Shown piece after piece: positions 16,213 to 24,333 of a DNA stretch of 64,000 nt. The DNA comes from JAVBRD01 sp031548365. GTDB lineage: Bacteria > Bacillota > Clostridia > Christensenellales > UBA1750. The notes beneath the pieces are model-generated. The model made no database searches. It saw only the letters and a program-made list of their open reading frames with translations, and was not told the DNA's origin. Numbering within the stretch: position 1 is the first letter of the stretch; every line of letters starts with the position of its first letter. The stretch lies in the NCBI GenBank assembly GCA_031548365.1, contig JAVBRD010000022.1:24875-88874 (forward strand), read 5' to 3'. Made by a program: the position numbers and the translations under genes.

Positions 16213-18228
16213 GTGGATCAGTTTGTTCTGAAGTCGAAATATTCGCCGAGCGGCGACCAACCCCAAGCCATCGAGAAACTGGTCGAGGGTCTCAAGCGCG
16301 GCGACAGGCACCAGGTGTTGCTTGGCGCGACCGGTACGGGCAAAACGTTCACCATGGCCAACATCATCGAGCGCGTGCAGCGCCCGGCTCTGGTCATTGC
16401 CCATAACAAGACGCTTGCCGCGCAGCTTTGCGCGGAGTTTAAGGAACTGTTTCCGGACAGCGCGGTCGAGTACTTCGTCAGCTATTATGACTACTACCAG
16501 CCCGAGGCGTACATCCCGTCGTCCGACACCTACATAGAGAAGGACTCGTCCATCAATGAGGAGATCGACAAGCTGCGCCACAGCGCGACCGCCGCGCTCA
16601 CCGAGCGCAGGGATGTGGTGATTGTTGCGTCCGTGTCCTGTATCTACTCGCTGGGCGATCCCGACGAGTACCGCGCGCTCACGCTCTCCCTGCGCGAGGG
16701 GCAGAAGCGCGAGCGGGATGAGCTCCTCAACGAGTTGGTCAACATTCAGTACGAACGTAACGATTTTGATTTTCAGCGCGGCACGTTCCGCGTACGCGGG
16801 GACACGGTGGAGATCGCGCCCATCGGCGACTTTGACAAAGCGCTTCGCGTTGAGTTCTTTGGCGATGAGATCGAGAAAATCAGCGAGATTGACACAACGA
16901 CCGGGCACGCGCTCAAGAGGCTCAAGCACGCGCTGGTATTTCCCGCGACGCACTACGCGACCACGCGCGAGAGCATGGACGCGGCTGTCGGCCTGATTGA
17001 GGCGGACATGGAGGCGCGTGTTCGAGAACTGACGCAGGATGAGCGGCTGGTCGAGGCGCAACGGCTTCGCCAGCGTACAACGTACGATATTGAGATGATC
17101 CGCGAGATCGGCTACTGCTCTGGCATTGAGAACTATTCCCGGTACTTTGACGGCCGGAAACCGGGCGATGCGCCCTTCACGCTCATCAGCTATTTCCCCG
17201 ATGACTTCATCGTCATGATCGACGAGTCTCACCAGAGTATACCGCAGATTCGCGCAATGTACAACGGCGACCGTGCGCGCAAGGAGATGCTGGTCGACTA
17301 CGGCTTCCGTCTGCCCTCCGCGTTTGACAACCGCCCGCTCCGATTCTCGGAGTTTGAGGCGCGCGTCAAGCAATGCATCTACGTCTCCGCGACGCCCGGC
17401 CCTTACGAGCTGGGTCTGGCGCAGCAAGTCGCGCAGCAGATCATCCGCCCTACAGGTCTGATCGACCCGGAGATCATCGTGCGACCCGCGCGCGGCCAGG
17501 TCGACGACCTGTACGGCGAGATTCGAGGCGTGATTGACGCAGGCAACCGCGTGCTTGTGACCACGCTGACCAAGCGCATGGCAGAAAACCTGACGCAGTA
17601 TTTTAAGGAGATGGGACTGCGCGTCAAGTACCTGCATTCCGACGTTCAGACGCTGGAGCGCCTTGAAATCATCCGCGATTTGCGCCTTGGCGCGTTTGAT
17701 GTCCTCGTTGGGATCAACCTTTTGCGTGAAGGGCTTGACTTACCCGAAGTGTCGCTCGTCGCCATCCTCGACGCGGATAAAGAGGGGTTTCTGCGCTCGG
17801 AGACATCGCTCGTTCAGACCATTGGCCGCGCGGCACGCAACGTGGGCGGGCGCGTGATCATGTACGCCGACGCGATCACCAACTCCATGGAACGAGCCAT
17901 CGCGGAGACCAACCGTCGTCGCGAGGTGCAGATGGCGTACAACATTGAGCACAACATCACGCCCGCAACCATCCGAAAGGCTGTCGCGGAGCTGCTCATG
18001 GTTTCGAGCGACGCCGCGGCGGACACACGCAGCGTACCCGTGGATGACGATGAAAAGCAGGAAGCGCTCGCGCGACTTGAAGAGCAGATGGTACAGGCGG
18101 CCGCTCAGCTCGACTTTGAAAAGGCGGCCAAGGTGCGCGACCAGATCTACAAACTCAAGGGCGAAGACGTTGTCGCCCAGAAGGAACAGCGCAAACGAAG
18201 GCCTGTCAGGCGCAAGTCGCCATACTGA
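16213..18228 (+). CDS. uvrB: Excinuclease ABC subunit B
   Basis: DNA-damage verification helicase of nucleotide excision repair. GTG 16213 follows CGGAGGTG and gives 671 aa with the conserved start VLKSKYSPSGDQPQAI. Walker A is GATGTGKTFTMAN (about 38-50). The beta-hairpin that clamps DNA lies around YFVSYYDYYQPEAYIP, with helicase motifs VMIDESHQS and REGLDLPEVSLVAILDADKEG. The C-terminal UVR coiled coil that meets UvrC is at LEEQMVQAAAQLDFEKAA. uvrA lies about 0.6 kb downstream on the same strand; uvrC is not in the window. Confidence 0.97.
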   Translation: MDQFVLKSKYSPSGDQPQAIEKLVEGLKRGDRHQVLLGATGTGKTFTMANIIERVQRPALVIAHNKTLAAQLCAEFKELFPDSAVEYFVSYYDYYQPEAYIPSSDTYIEKDSSINEEIDKLRHSATAALTERRDVVIVASVSCIYSLGDPDEYRALTLSLREGQKRERDELLNELVNIQYERNDFDFQRGTFRVRGDTVEIAPIGDFDKALRVEFFGDEIEKISEIDTTTGHALKRLKHALVFPATHYATTRESMDAAVGLIEADMEARVRELTQDERLVEAQRLRQRTTYDIEMIREIGYCSGIENYSRYFDGRKPGDAPFTLISYFPDDFIVMIDESHQSIPQIRAMYNGDRARKEMLVDYGFRLPSAFDNRPLRFSEFEARVKQCIYVSATPGPYELGLAQQVAQQIIRPTGLIDPEIIVRPARGQVDDLYGEIRGVIDAGNRVLVTTLTKRMAENLTQYFKEMGLRVKYLHSDVQTLERLEIIRDLRLGAFDVLVGINLLREGLDLPEVSLVAILDADKEGFLRSETSLVQTIGRAARNVGGRVIMYADAITNSMERAIAETNRRREVQMAYNIEHNITPATIRKAVAELLMVSSDAAADTRSVPVDDDEKQEALARLEEQMVQAAAQLDFEKAAKVRDQIYKLKGEDVVAQKEQRKRRPVRRKSPY

Positions 18229-18259
18229 AAGTGCGTGAACGGCAAAAGGGAGATTGAGA

Positions 18260-18490
18260 ATGACGAAGGATGTAAGGCGCGCGATTAACAACCTGGTGCC
18301 GGGCATCGGACTTCAGAGGATGGATACCGTTGAAGCCGAGGACCACGAGTTGTCGCTACTCCTGCAGGCGGAACAGATACGTCTGCTGACGTCGATTGAT
18401 CATACGGTGCGGTTCTTTAAGGATTTGCTCATTGCGCTGCTTGCGCTGGGCGTGGTCAGCGGTATCATCGCGTTTTTCATTTTGAGGTAA
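18260..18490 (+). CDS. Small single-pass membrane protein, unknown
   Basis: A 76-aa protein starting at ATG 18260 with AAGGGAG upstream, 31 nt after uvrB, so probably co-transcribed. The first two thirds are charged and helical (DHELSLLLQAEQIRLLTSID). The C-terminal third is one transmembrane helix (FFKDLLIALLALGVVSGI and on). No motif is recognised. The location between uvrB and uvrA may be coincidence; a membrane-associated helper of repair would be speculation. Confidence 0.6.
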   Translation: MTKDVRRAINNLVPGIGLQRMDTVEAEDHELSLLLQAEQIRLLTSIDHTVRFFKDLLIALLALGVVSGIIAFFILR

Positions 18491-18859
18491 AAAAGCTGTA
18501 CGCGTGGATGAAAGAGAGAGTTGCCGCCCTCGAGCGGCCACCCAGCCGTGTCAATCAGGTGCGATCGCTTCGCGAGCTACGCGGACTGCGGAGTTGAGCC
18601 ATGCAGATGAGCCGCGGTTTCACATTCCGAGGAGCAGCCAAATGTTGACGGCCTGTCGCTCGGACCGTACGGCGCTTTGCGTGCACAGACGGTGTTGCAG
18701 AGCTCTCGAAGACCGTGTGGGAGCGCTGGAGAGCTGGCCCATATTTGCACGTGGTATTCCCGTCCCCGGCGTGGCTTTCCGGAAACGAAGCGTTCCCGCT
18801 TGTCCGCTCCTTCGCATCCATTCGTCCTCCATACTGACGACTAAAGGGGTTTTTTGACT
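18491..18859. other. Unexplained 0.37 kb gap upstream of uvrA
   Basis: No convincing gene. The open frames are Arg/Ser/Cys-rich and lack ribosome sites. The stretch holds several short palindromes and inverted repeats, for example GCCGC...GCGGC near 18523-18538, CCGTACGG near 18665 and AGCTCTC with GAGAGCT between about 18701 and 18735. It may be a structured leader of uvrA or decayed sequence. I see no clear promoter for uvrA inside it. Confidence 0.4.
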
Positions 18860-21706
18860 TTGCACGATCAGATCGTGATCCGCGGCGCGCGGGAGAACAA
18901 TCTCAAAAACGTCGACCTTGCGATTCCGAGGGACAAGCTGGTCGTGATGACCGGCCTTTCAGGGTCGGGCAAATCCTCCCTCGCGTTTGACACGCTGTAC
19001 GCCGAAGGACAGCGGCGGTACGTTGAGTCGCTCTCATCCTACGCACGGCAGTTCCTTGGGCAGATGGACAAGCCCGATGTAGATGCGATCGAAGGGCTGT
19101 CACCCGCGATCTCCATCGATCAAAAGACGACCAGCCGTAACCCGCGCTCAACCGTTGGCACGGTCACGGAGATCCACGATTATCTGCGCCTTTTGTACGC
19201 GCGGGTGGGTGTGCCGCATTGTCCTGAGTGCGGCAAGGAGATCAGGCAACAGACGGTCGATCAAATGGTTGACCACATCATGAGTTTTCCGGAAGGCACG
19301 CGGCTCCAGATTCTCGCTCCGGTTGTTCGCGGACGCAAGGGCGAGTATGTCAAGCAGATGGAGGACATGCGCAAGCAGGGCTTTACGCGCGCGCGTATCG
19401 ACGGCGCGATGGTGGAGCTGGACGGGGAAATCCCGCGCATGGAGAAACAGAAGAAGCACGATATCGCGGTGGTCGTCGATCGCGTGGTGGTACGGGTCAA
19501 TGCCGGGCGGCGTATCGCCGATTCACTGGAGACCGCGCTCAAACTCGCCGAAGGGCTGGTGCTCGCCGACTTGGGCGAGCACGGAGAGCACATGTTTTCG
19601 GCGAACTATTCGTGCCCGGATTGCAACGTCAGCATCGAGGAGCTTCAACCGCGCATGTTTTCCTTCAACAGCCCGTTTGGCGCGTGTCAGATGTGTTCGG
19701 GGCTTGGCGTGCAGATGAAAATCGACCCGGCGCTCGTGGTACCGGACGAGAGCAAATCCATCCGTGAGGACGCGATCATGGCGCCCGGATGGACGTGGAG
19801 CAGCTCGGACGACTACACCTCCATCGCGACAGCGATGTTCACCGCGCTCGGTGAAGCTTACGGTTTTTCTGTGGAAACGCCGTGGCGAGATCTGCCCCAA
19901 ATGGCCAAGGATGTGCTTTTGTACGGCACCAAAGGCGAAAAAGTGACGGTTGAGTACCAAAGAGAGAACGGCACGGGCAAGTACTCCACCGCGTTCGAAG
20001 GCGTTGTGATCAGCCTTGAGCGCCGATACCAGCAAACCAGCTCCGAGGGCATGAAGATGGAGTATCAGTCGTACATGTCCGAGGTGCCCTGCCCCGCGTG
20101 CCAAGGCAAGCGCTTGAAGAAGGAGAGCCTCGCGGTCACGGTGGGCGGAAAGAACATCGCGGACGCGTCGAGACTGCCCATTTTGCAGTCGCGTGAATTT
20201 TTTGCGGGGCTGTCGTTCAGCGAAAAAGAAACAATCATCGCGCAAGGGATCATGAAGGAAATCAATGCGCGCCTCGGTTTTTTGATAGATGTCGGGCTTG
20301 ATTACCTGACGCTCTCGCGCGCGGCGGGGACGCTCTCCGGCGGTGAGGCGCAGCGTATACGGCTGGCTACGCAGATCGGATCCCATTTGGTTGGCGTTCT
20401 GTACATTCTAGACGAGCCGAGCATCGGCCTTCACCAGCGGGACAACGCAAAATTACTGGTCACGCTCAAGCGATTGCGCGATCTGGGCAACACGTTGGTT
20501 GTGGTTGAGCATGATGAGGACACCATGATGCAGGCCGATTATATTGTTGACATCGGCCCCGGCGCGGGCGAGCACGGGGGGGCTGTCGTTGCCCAAGGCA
20601 CCGCTGAAGAGATCATGGCGTGTGGAGCGTCGATCACGGGGCAGTACTTGTCCGGAAAGAAATACATCCCCATTCCCCGAGAGCGGCGGAAACCGCTTGG
20701 CAAACTGGTCATACGCGGCGCGCGCGCGAATAACCTCACCGACATTGATGTGGAGATCCCCTTAGGCATCATGGTCGCGGTCACGGGCGTTTCGGGTTCG
20801 GGCAAGTCGAGCCTCATCAACGAAATCCTGAAGAAAGCGCTCCTGCGCGACCTCAACCGCGCGCACTGCAGGCCGGGCGCGCACGAGTGCATTGAGGGCA
20901 TCGAGCAGCTCGACAAGGTCATCGACATTGACCAGTCGCCCATCGGACGCACGCCGCGTTCCAATCCTGCGACATACACGGGCATGTTCGACATCATCCG
21001 CGACGTATTCGCCGCGACGACAGACGCGCGAGCGCGCGGATACAAGAACGGCCGCTTCTCCTTTAACGTCAAGGGCGGGCGGTGCGAGGCGTGCGGAGGG
21101 GACGGCATCATTAAGATCGAAATGCACTTTTTGCCCGATGTGTACGTTCCGTGCGAAGTGTGCAAAGGCGCGCGGTACAACCGTGAAACCCTGGAGGTCA
21201 AGTACAAAGGCAAGTCCATCGCGGAAGTGCTGGACATGCGGGTTGAGGAGGCGCTGCACTTCTTCGGCTCGCTTCCGCGAATCGCGACGCGGCTTCAGAC
21301 GCTCTACGATGTCGGACTTGGGTACATCAAGCTCGGGCATGCGTCCACCAATCTCTCGGGCGGAGAGGCGCAGCGCGTCAAGCTGGCGACTGAGCTTGCG
21401 CGCAGGTCGACAGGGCGCACACTCTACATCCTTGACGAGCCCACGACTGGCCTTCACATGGCGGACGTGGACAAGCTTATCGAGATCCTTCGGCGCTTGA
21501 CGGATGGCGGGAACACGGTGGTCGTCATTGAGCACAATCTCGACGTCATCAAGACAGCCGACACGATCATCGACCTTGGGCCGGAGGGTGGCGACCGTGG
21601 CGGGCGCGTCGTCGCGACGGGCACGCCGGAGGAGATCGCGAATGTCGATGAGAGCTACACGGGGCAGTTCCTCAAGCGCGTTCTCGCCGCGCATGAGCGT
21701 GAGTAA
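18860..21706 (+). CDS. uvrA: Excinuclease ABC subunit A
   Basis: Dimeric ABC-type ATPase that finds bulky DNA lesions and loads UvrB. TTG 18860 is the likely start (AAAGGGG about 10 nt upstream); a second TTG at 18854 is possible with a 4-nt spacer. Length is 948 aa. Both ABC modules are complete: Walker A GLSGSGKSS and GVSGSGKSS, signatures LSGGEAQRIRLA and LSGGEAQRVKLA. Zinc-binding cysteines appear as CPECGKEI, CPDCN, CPACQGKR, and CEACGGDG with CEVCKGAR. A long gap separates it from uvrB, so it may have its own promoter. Its end overlaps the next gene by 14 nt. Confidence 0.97.
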   Translation: MHDQIVIRGARENNLKNVDLAIPRDKLVVMTGLSGSGKSSLAFDTLYAEGQRRYVESLSSYARQFLGQMDKPDVDAIEGLSPAISIDQKTTSRNPRSTVGTVTEIHDYLRLLYARVGVPHCPECGKEIRQQTVDQMVDHIMSFPEGTRLQILAPVVRGRKGEYVKQMEDMRKQGFTRARIDGAMVELDGEIPRMEKQKKHDIAVVVDRVVVRVNAGRRIADSLETALKLAEGLVLADLGEHGEHMFSANYSCPDCNVSIEELQPRMFSFNSPFGACQMCSGLGVQMKIDPALVVPDESKSIREDAIMAPGWTWSSSDDYTSIATAMFTALGEAYGFSVETPWRDLPQMAKDVLLYGTKGEKVTVEYQRENGTGKYSTAFEGVVISLERRYQQTSSEGMKMEYQSYMSEVPCPACQGKRLKKESLAVTVGGKNIADASRLPILQSREFFAGLSFSEKETIIAQGIMKEINARLGFLIDVGLDYLTLSRAAGTLSGGEAQRIRLATQIGSHLVGVLYILDEPSIGLHQRDNAKLLVTLKRLRDLGNTLVVVEHDEDTMMQADYIVDIGPGAGEHGGAVVAQGTAEEIMACGASITGQYLSGKKYIPIPRERRKPLGKLVIRGARANNLTDIDVEIPLGIMVAVTGVSGSGKSSLINEILKKALLRDLNRAHCRPGAHECIEGIEQLDKVIDIDQSPIGRTPRSNPATYTGMFDIIRDVFAATTDARARGYKNGRFSFNVKGGRCEACGGDGIIKIEMHFLPDVYVPCEVCKGARYNRETLEVKYKGKSIAEVLDMRVEEALHFFGSLPRIATRLQTLYDVGLGYIKLGHASTNLSGGEAQRVKLATELARRSTGRTLYILDEPTTGLHMADVDKLIEILRRLTDGGNTVVVIEHNLDVIKTADTIIDLGPEGGDRGGRVVATGTPEEIANVDESYTGQFLKRVLAAHERE

Positions 21707-22067
21707 CCGCGTCGTCCGTCTCTTTGTGCGCGCGGATGATGGGCTAGTGGCGGAGTATGCCGCAGAGCTCGCGGAGGACTACGGCGTTTTACGCTTTACT
21801 TGGCGCGACGACGGATGGTCGACGCTTGTGGTGTGCGCGAGCGGTGCGCTTTTGTCACGGCGCGGTGAGGTGTCGATGGATCTTGCGCTTGAGCTTGGCA
21901 AAAGCACTAGCGGACGAATTGCTGTGGGCGGGGGAGAGCTTGAGCTTGCGGTGGAGACGACCGCGTTTGCTCGCGGCGCTGGTTCGATGAGCGTGTCGTA
22001 CCGCATGTTGATTTCGGGTGAAGCGCAGGAACGCCGTCTTGAGATTTGCTGGGATGAGCGCAAGTGA
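21693..22067 (+). CDS. DUF1934 (YwiB-like) beta-barrel protein
   Basis: A 124-aa protein with the pattern of the DUF1934/YwiB family, small lipocalin-like beta barrels of unknown function found across Firmicutes. Matching segments are the Arg-Gly turn after GALLSRRGEVSMDL, GGGELELAVETT and SVSYRMLISGE. ATG 21693 lies inside the end of uvrA (14-nt overlap), so it is likely translated by coupling; the ribosome site is weak. Family members often sit beside argS, which is not the case here. Confidence 0.7.
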   Translation: MSVSNRVVRLFVRADDGLVAEYAAELAEDYGVLRFTWRDDGWSTLVVCASGALLSRRGEVSMDLALELGKSTSGRIAVGGGELELAVETTAFARGAGSMSVSYRMLISGEAQERRLEICWDERK

Positions 22068-22617
22068 GCGGCAGAACCTCAAACAAGCGCTGCTGGATTG
22101 CCTGAGCCTGTGTTTGGACGGCACGCCGGCGGTTCTTTATTCAGTTGAGCCAGAAACCGGGTGCTTGTTTCGCTTGGACAGGCGCGCTGTGGGCGCGCGA
22201 TCCGAAGCGATATGCGCCACGCTCGAGTCCGAGGGATGGCGGTGCGCGGTCACGCCGGGCGGGAGCGTTGACGTCGGGGTGACGATACGACGCATCGCCC
22301 CGTCGGTGGGCGCGCCAGAGGACGTCGCGGCGCATGTTGTCCGCGCGTACTCATTGTTGATCGGCGCAGAGGAATCCTTTTCGGACATGAGACGCGCGCG
22401 CGTGTCGCTCGCACAGGACGCAATGCGTTCGGCGCGAGCGGTTGCGCTCAGGCGTAAAACCGGTTTGGATGCATGCCGGGCGGTTCTTGAGGGCAGGTTA
22501 TGGAAAGAACTTGTCAGTCAGGAGTGCTCCCATGAAAATCAAGGAAATCATGAACTCAAGCGTCGTATCGGCTCAGCCGGAGACGACGGTACTGGAAGCG
22601 GCAAAACAGATGCATAG
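22054..22617 (+). CDS. Unrecognised protein overlapping its neighbours
   Basis: 187 aa from ATG 22054, which overlaps the end of the DUF1934 gene by 14 nt. I do not recognise the family. The N-terminal part is helical (ERQNLKQALLDCLSLCLD), followed by an alpha/beta region with VDVGVTIRRI and a helical stretch (DMRRARVSLAQDAMRSARAV). The frame stays open for 86 nt into the CBS-domain gene, where the translation (GSAGDDGTGSGKTDA) looks like non-selected sequence. The true product may be shorter if an indel is present. It is probably co-transcribed with uvrA and DUF1934. Confidence 0.5.
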   Translation: MSASERQNLKQALLDCLSLCLDGTPAVLYSVEPETGCLFRLDRRAVGARSEAICATLESEGWRCAVTPGGSVDVGVTIRRIAPSVGAPEDVAAHVVRAYSLLIGAEESFSDMRRARVSLAQDAMRSARAVALRRKTGLDACRAVLEGRLWKELVSQECSHENQGNHELKRRIGSAGDDGTGSGKTDA

Positions 22618-22942
22618 CCACGATATCGGCGCGCTGCCGGTGATTGCGCGCACCGGTGAGTTGGTAGGTATTGTCACCGACCGCGACATCGTCATCCGAG
22701 GCGTAGCCGGCGGAGCATGCATGAGCACGGCGGTTGAAGCGGTGATGACGCGCGATGTCGTCTGTGCTTCACCTGAAGAGGAGGCATCCTCTGTGCTGCG
22801 GCATATGGCGGAAAGGCGCGTCCGCAGAATGCCCGTAGCTGAGAACGGCAAAGTTGTGGGGATGGTTTCGCTCGGTGACTTTGCGCGTTTGAGCGCGACG
22901 GACACATCAGCCGGTTTCGCGCTGGGCAAAATAACCGGTTAG
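22532..22942 (+). CDS. CBS-domain pair protein
   Basis: A 136-aa stand-alone pair of CBS domains (about 1-60 and 70-130), a module that binds adenosyl ligands such as AMP, ATP or SAM as a sensor. Typical segments are MKIKEIMNSSVV, LVGIVTDRDIVIRG, VEAVMTRDVVCASPEEEASS and VVGMVSLGDFARL. ATG 22532 has GGAGTG upstream. It lacks any catalytic partner domain, so it probably regulates another protein in trans; which one is not evident from the neighbours. Confidence 0.88.
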   Translation: MKIKEIMNSSVVSAQPETTVLEAAKQMHSHDIGALPVIARTGELVGIVTDRDIVIRGVAGGACMSTAVEAVMTRDVVCASPEEEASSVLRHMAERRVRRMPVAENGKVVGMVSLGDFARLSATDTSAGFALGKITG

Positions 22943-22968
22943 CGCTATGTCCCGGTCCACTCCCGCTC

Positions 22969-22997
22969 TTGAAGTACGTGCGCGCATCTGGTACAAT
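22969..22997 (+). promoter_or_regulatory. Promoter of the CxxC membrane-protein gene
   Basis: -35 TTGAAG (22969-22974), 17-nt spacer, -10 TACAAT (22992-22997) with TGG extended -10. It starts transcription about 30 nt ahead of the ATG at 23031. Confidence 0.75.
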
Positions 22998-23030
22998 ACG
23001 GCACAGACTTTAATGACAGGACGGGATTAT

Positions 23031-23987
23031 ATGCCATCAAATATAGCGCAGGACATGGGTTGGAAAGATGAAAGCGGCGCTGTTTACGGAAAACACGACG
23101 GTGTTCTTTACACCATGCGAAACGTCTATCACTCAAGATACGACACACGGACCCACCTGACGATTCTGTTACCGAGAGTCACGGAGGAACAGCGCGAGGC
23201 GTTTGTGCAGGAAATGAGCGAAAGACGCAAGGAATGGCGGCACAACGGTGTGACATTCAATGGTGACGAGTGTGATATCGATACGGGTACCATATACCGA
23301 AAGGCGTTTTCGGGCAGACCCAAGGTCGATGAACTCAAAGCTTTTTTATCGCATGTTTCGGGGTACATCAAAGAACAAAGGCTGAGCCAAGCGAGCGCGT
23401 GCTACGTGTGCGGCGCGGAGGGCGCGGACGCGTACGCGCTGCGCGGGGCCACAATCGCGCATATACATGACGCTTGTTACGACAGGCTCGTTTCCGATGT
23501 CAGCGAGCAAAAGGCCAAGTACAAGTCGGCCAGTGGCAAAGGTTATCTCGGCGGTCTGCTCGTGGCCATCCTGATCGGGTTGGTCGGCGCGGCGCTCCAC
23601 ACCGTTTTGTATCCGTTCCTAACCGAGTACATCGAGCTTGGCGGCTTGTCCGCGCTCTTGATCGGCTGGGGAGTAGCGCTCGGGTATCGCGCGGGCGGCG
23701 GAAAAGCCGGGCCGATGACTTTCCTCGTCCTGCTCCTCGCTTGGGCGGCATCCTTTGTGATGTTCGCGTTCGTCTTTGATACGGTGTATTTCCTCTATCA
23801 AGAGGGTGAGCGGATCTCTGTCGCCAACATCATACAGGTGAATGCGGACTGGGGATTTGAGAACATGCTGCCTTTTCTGTTGTTCAACGCGCTGTTCTCG
23901 GTCGGCGCGATGGTATCTGGCTTCATCTGGATCCGGGAGAAAGCAAAGGGTGTTTTGCCCTTCAAGGTCAAACGCATCGCAGCCTAA
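23031..23987 (+). CDS. CxxC-containing multi-pass membrane protein, unknown
   Basis: 318 aa from ATG 23031 (AGGACGGG upstream). The first 190 residues are soluble, with a CYVCGAEG zinc-knuckle-like pair and a nearby HIHDACYDRL that could complete a metal site. About four hydrophobic helices follow (GGLLVAILIGLVGAAL, LSALLIGWGVALGY, FLVLLLAWAASFVMFAFV and MLPFLLFNALFSVGAMVSG), then a basic tail. It has its own promoter and is not part of the uvrA operon. I do not recognise the family; a membrane sensor or transporter accessory would be a guess. Confidence 0.6.
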   Translation: MPSNIAQDMGWKDESGAVYGKHDGVLYTMRNVYHSRYDTRTHLTILLPRVTEEQREAFVQEMSERRKEWRHNGVTFNGDECDIDTGTIYRKAFSGRPKVDELKAFLSHVSGYIKEQRLSQASACYVCGAEGADAYALRGATIAHIHDACYDRLVSDVSEQKAKYKSASGKGYLGGLLVAILIGLVGAALHTVLYPFLTEYIELGGLSALLIGWGVALGYRAGGGKAGPMTFLVLLLAWAASFVMFAFVFDTVYFLYQEGERISVANIIQVNADWGFENMLPFLLFNALFSVGAMVSGFIWIREKAKGVLPFKVKRIAA

Positions 23988-24081
23988 TGCGTGCGCTAAA
24001 CAGCTTTTGCTCGGTTTCGGGTCGGACCACGAACCTCTCGCCGGAAGTCCATGTTTGGGAAGTGCACCCACACGAACACAA

Positions 24082-24111
24082 AGCAGCCCGGAGGTGATGT
24101 CCCAGGCTGCT
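24082..24111. repeat. Stem-loop with repeated core, copy 1
   Basis: AGCAGCC pairs with GGCTGCT, with an inner GGA/TCC pair. The first 18 nt (24082-24099) are identical to those at 24294-24311. No T-run follows in either direction. Confidence 0.7.
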
Positions 24112-24198
24112 CAGTCTGTCGACAATGCCAGATTCCGGCCCAATCGCGCTTGCTCCGGAGATCCGCTGGGAACCCACGGGTTTTTGTGACAAAACGCG

Positions 24199-24235
24199 GC
24201 GTGAGGTTTGGCGAAATGCGCGCCAAAACTCACGC
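24199..24235. repeat. Long stem-loop
   Basis: Arms 24199-24213 and 24221-24235 form a 15-bp inverted repeat with one mismatch and a 7-nt loop. It is not followed by a T-run. Confidence 0.7.
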
Positions 24236-24249
24236 TTCCAATTGGTCCT

Positions 24250-24287
24250 GATGACGAACCCGGCGCGTCAGCGATGGGTTTGTCATC
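24250..24287. repeat. Stem-loop
   Basis: GATGACGAACCC (24250-24261) pairs with GGGTTTGTCATC (24276-24287) with one G-T pair and a 14-nt loop. Confidence 0.65.
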
Positions 24288-24292
24288 GCGCT

Positions 24293-24324
24293 GAGCAGCC
24301 CGGAGGTGATGCTCCGGGCTGCTC
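24293..24324. terminator. Stem-loop with repeated core, copy 2, possible terminator
   Basis: A perfect 13-bp stem (GAGCAGCCCGGAG with CTCCGGGCTGCTC, 6-nt loop). It lies 9 nt past the stop of the minus-strand gene that ends at 24334. The flanks are only weakly T-rich (TTCATTTG on the plus side), so termination is likely but not certain. Confidence 0.6.
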
Positions 24325-24333
24325 TTCATTTGC

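Larger units (their letters stand above)
23988..24333. other. Hairpin-rich intergenic region
   Basis: About 350 nt without a convincing gene, between a plus-strand membrane-protein gene and the 3' end of a minus-strand gene. It contains at least four sizeable inverted repeats, listed separately, two of which share an identical 18-nt core. Confidence 0.6.

Noticed and set aside
16183..17637. 484-codon minus-strand open frame inside uvrB
   Set aside because: Antisense shadow of a highly conserved gene; the product has no recognisable pattern.
18508..18596. Short open frame of 29 codons before uvrA
   Set aside because: Lacks a ribosome site and any conservation evidence; reported only as part of the unexplained gap.
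18594..18640. Minus-strand sequence resembling a T-box core (GTGAAACCGCGG)
   Set aside because: It would read into the 3' ends of convergent genes, has no specifier or terminator, and matches only in part.
24099..24189. 30-codon frame behind the first repeated hairpin with GGAGG upstream
   Set aside because: The ribosome-site spacing is too short and the GGAGG is part of a repeated stem-loop, so coding is unlikely.
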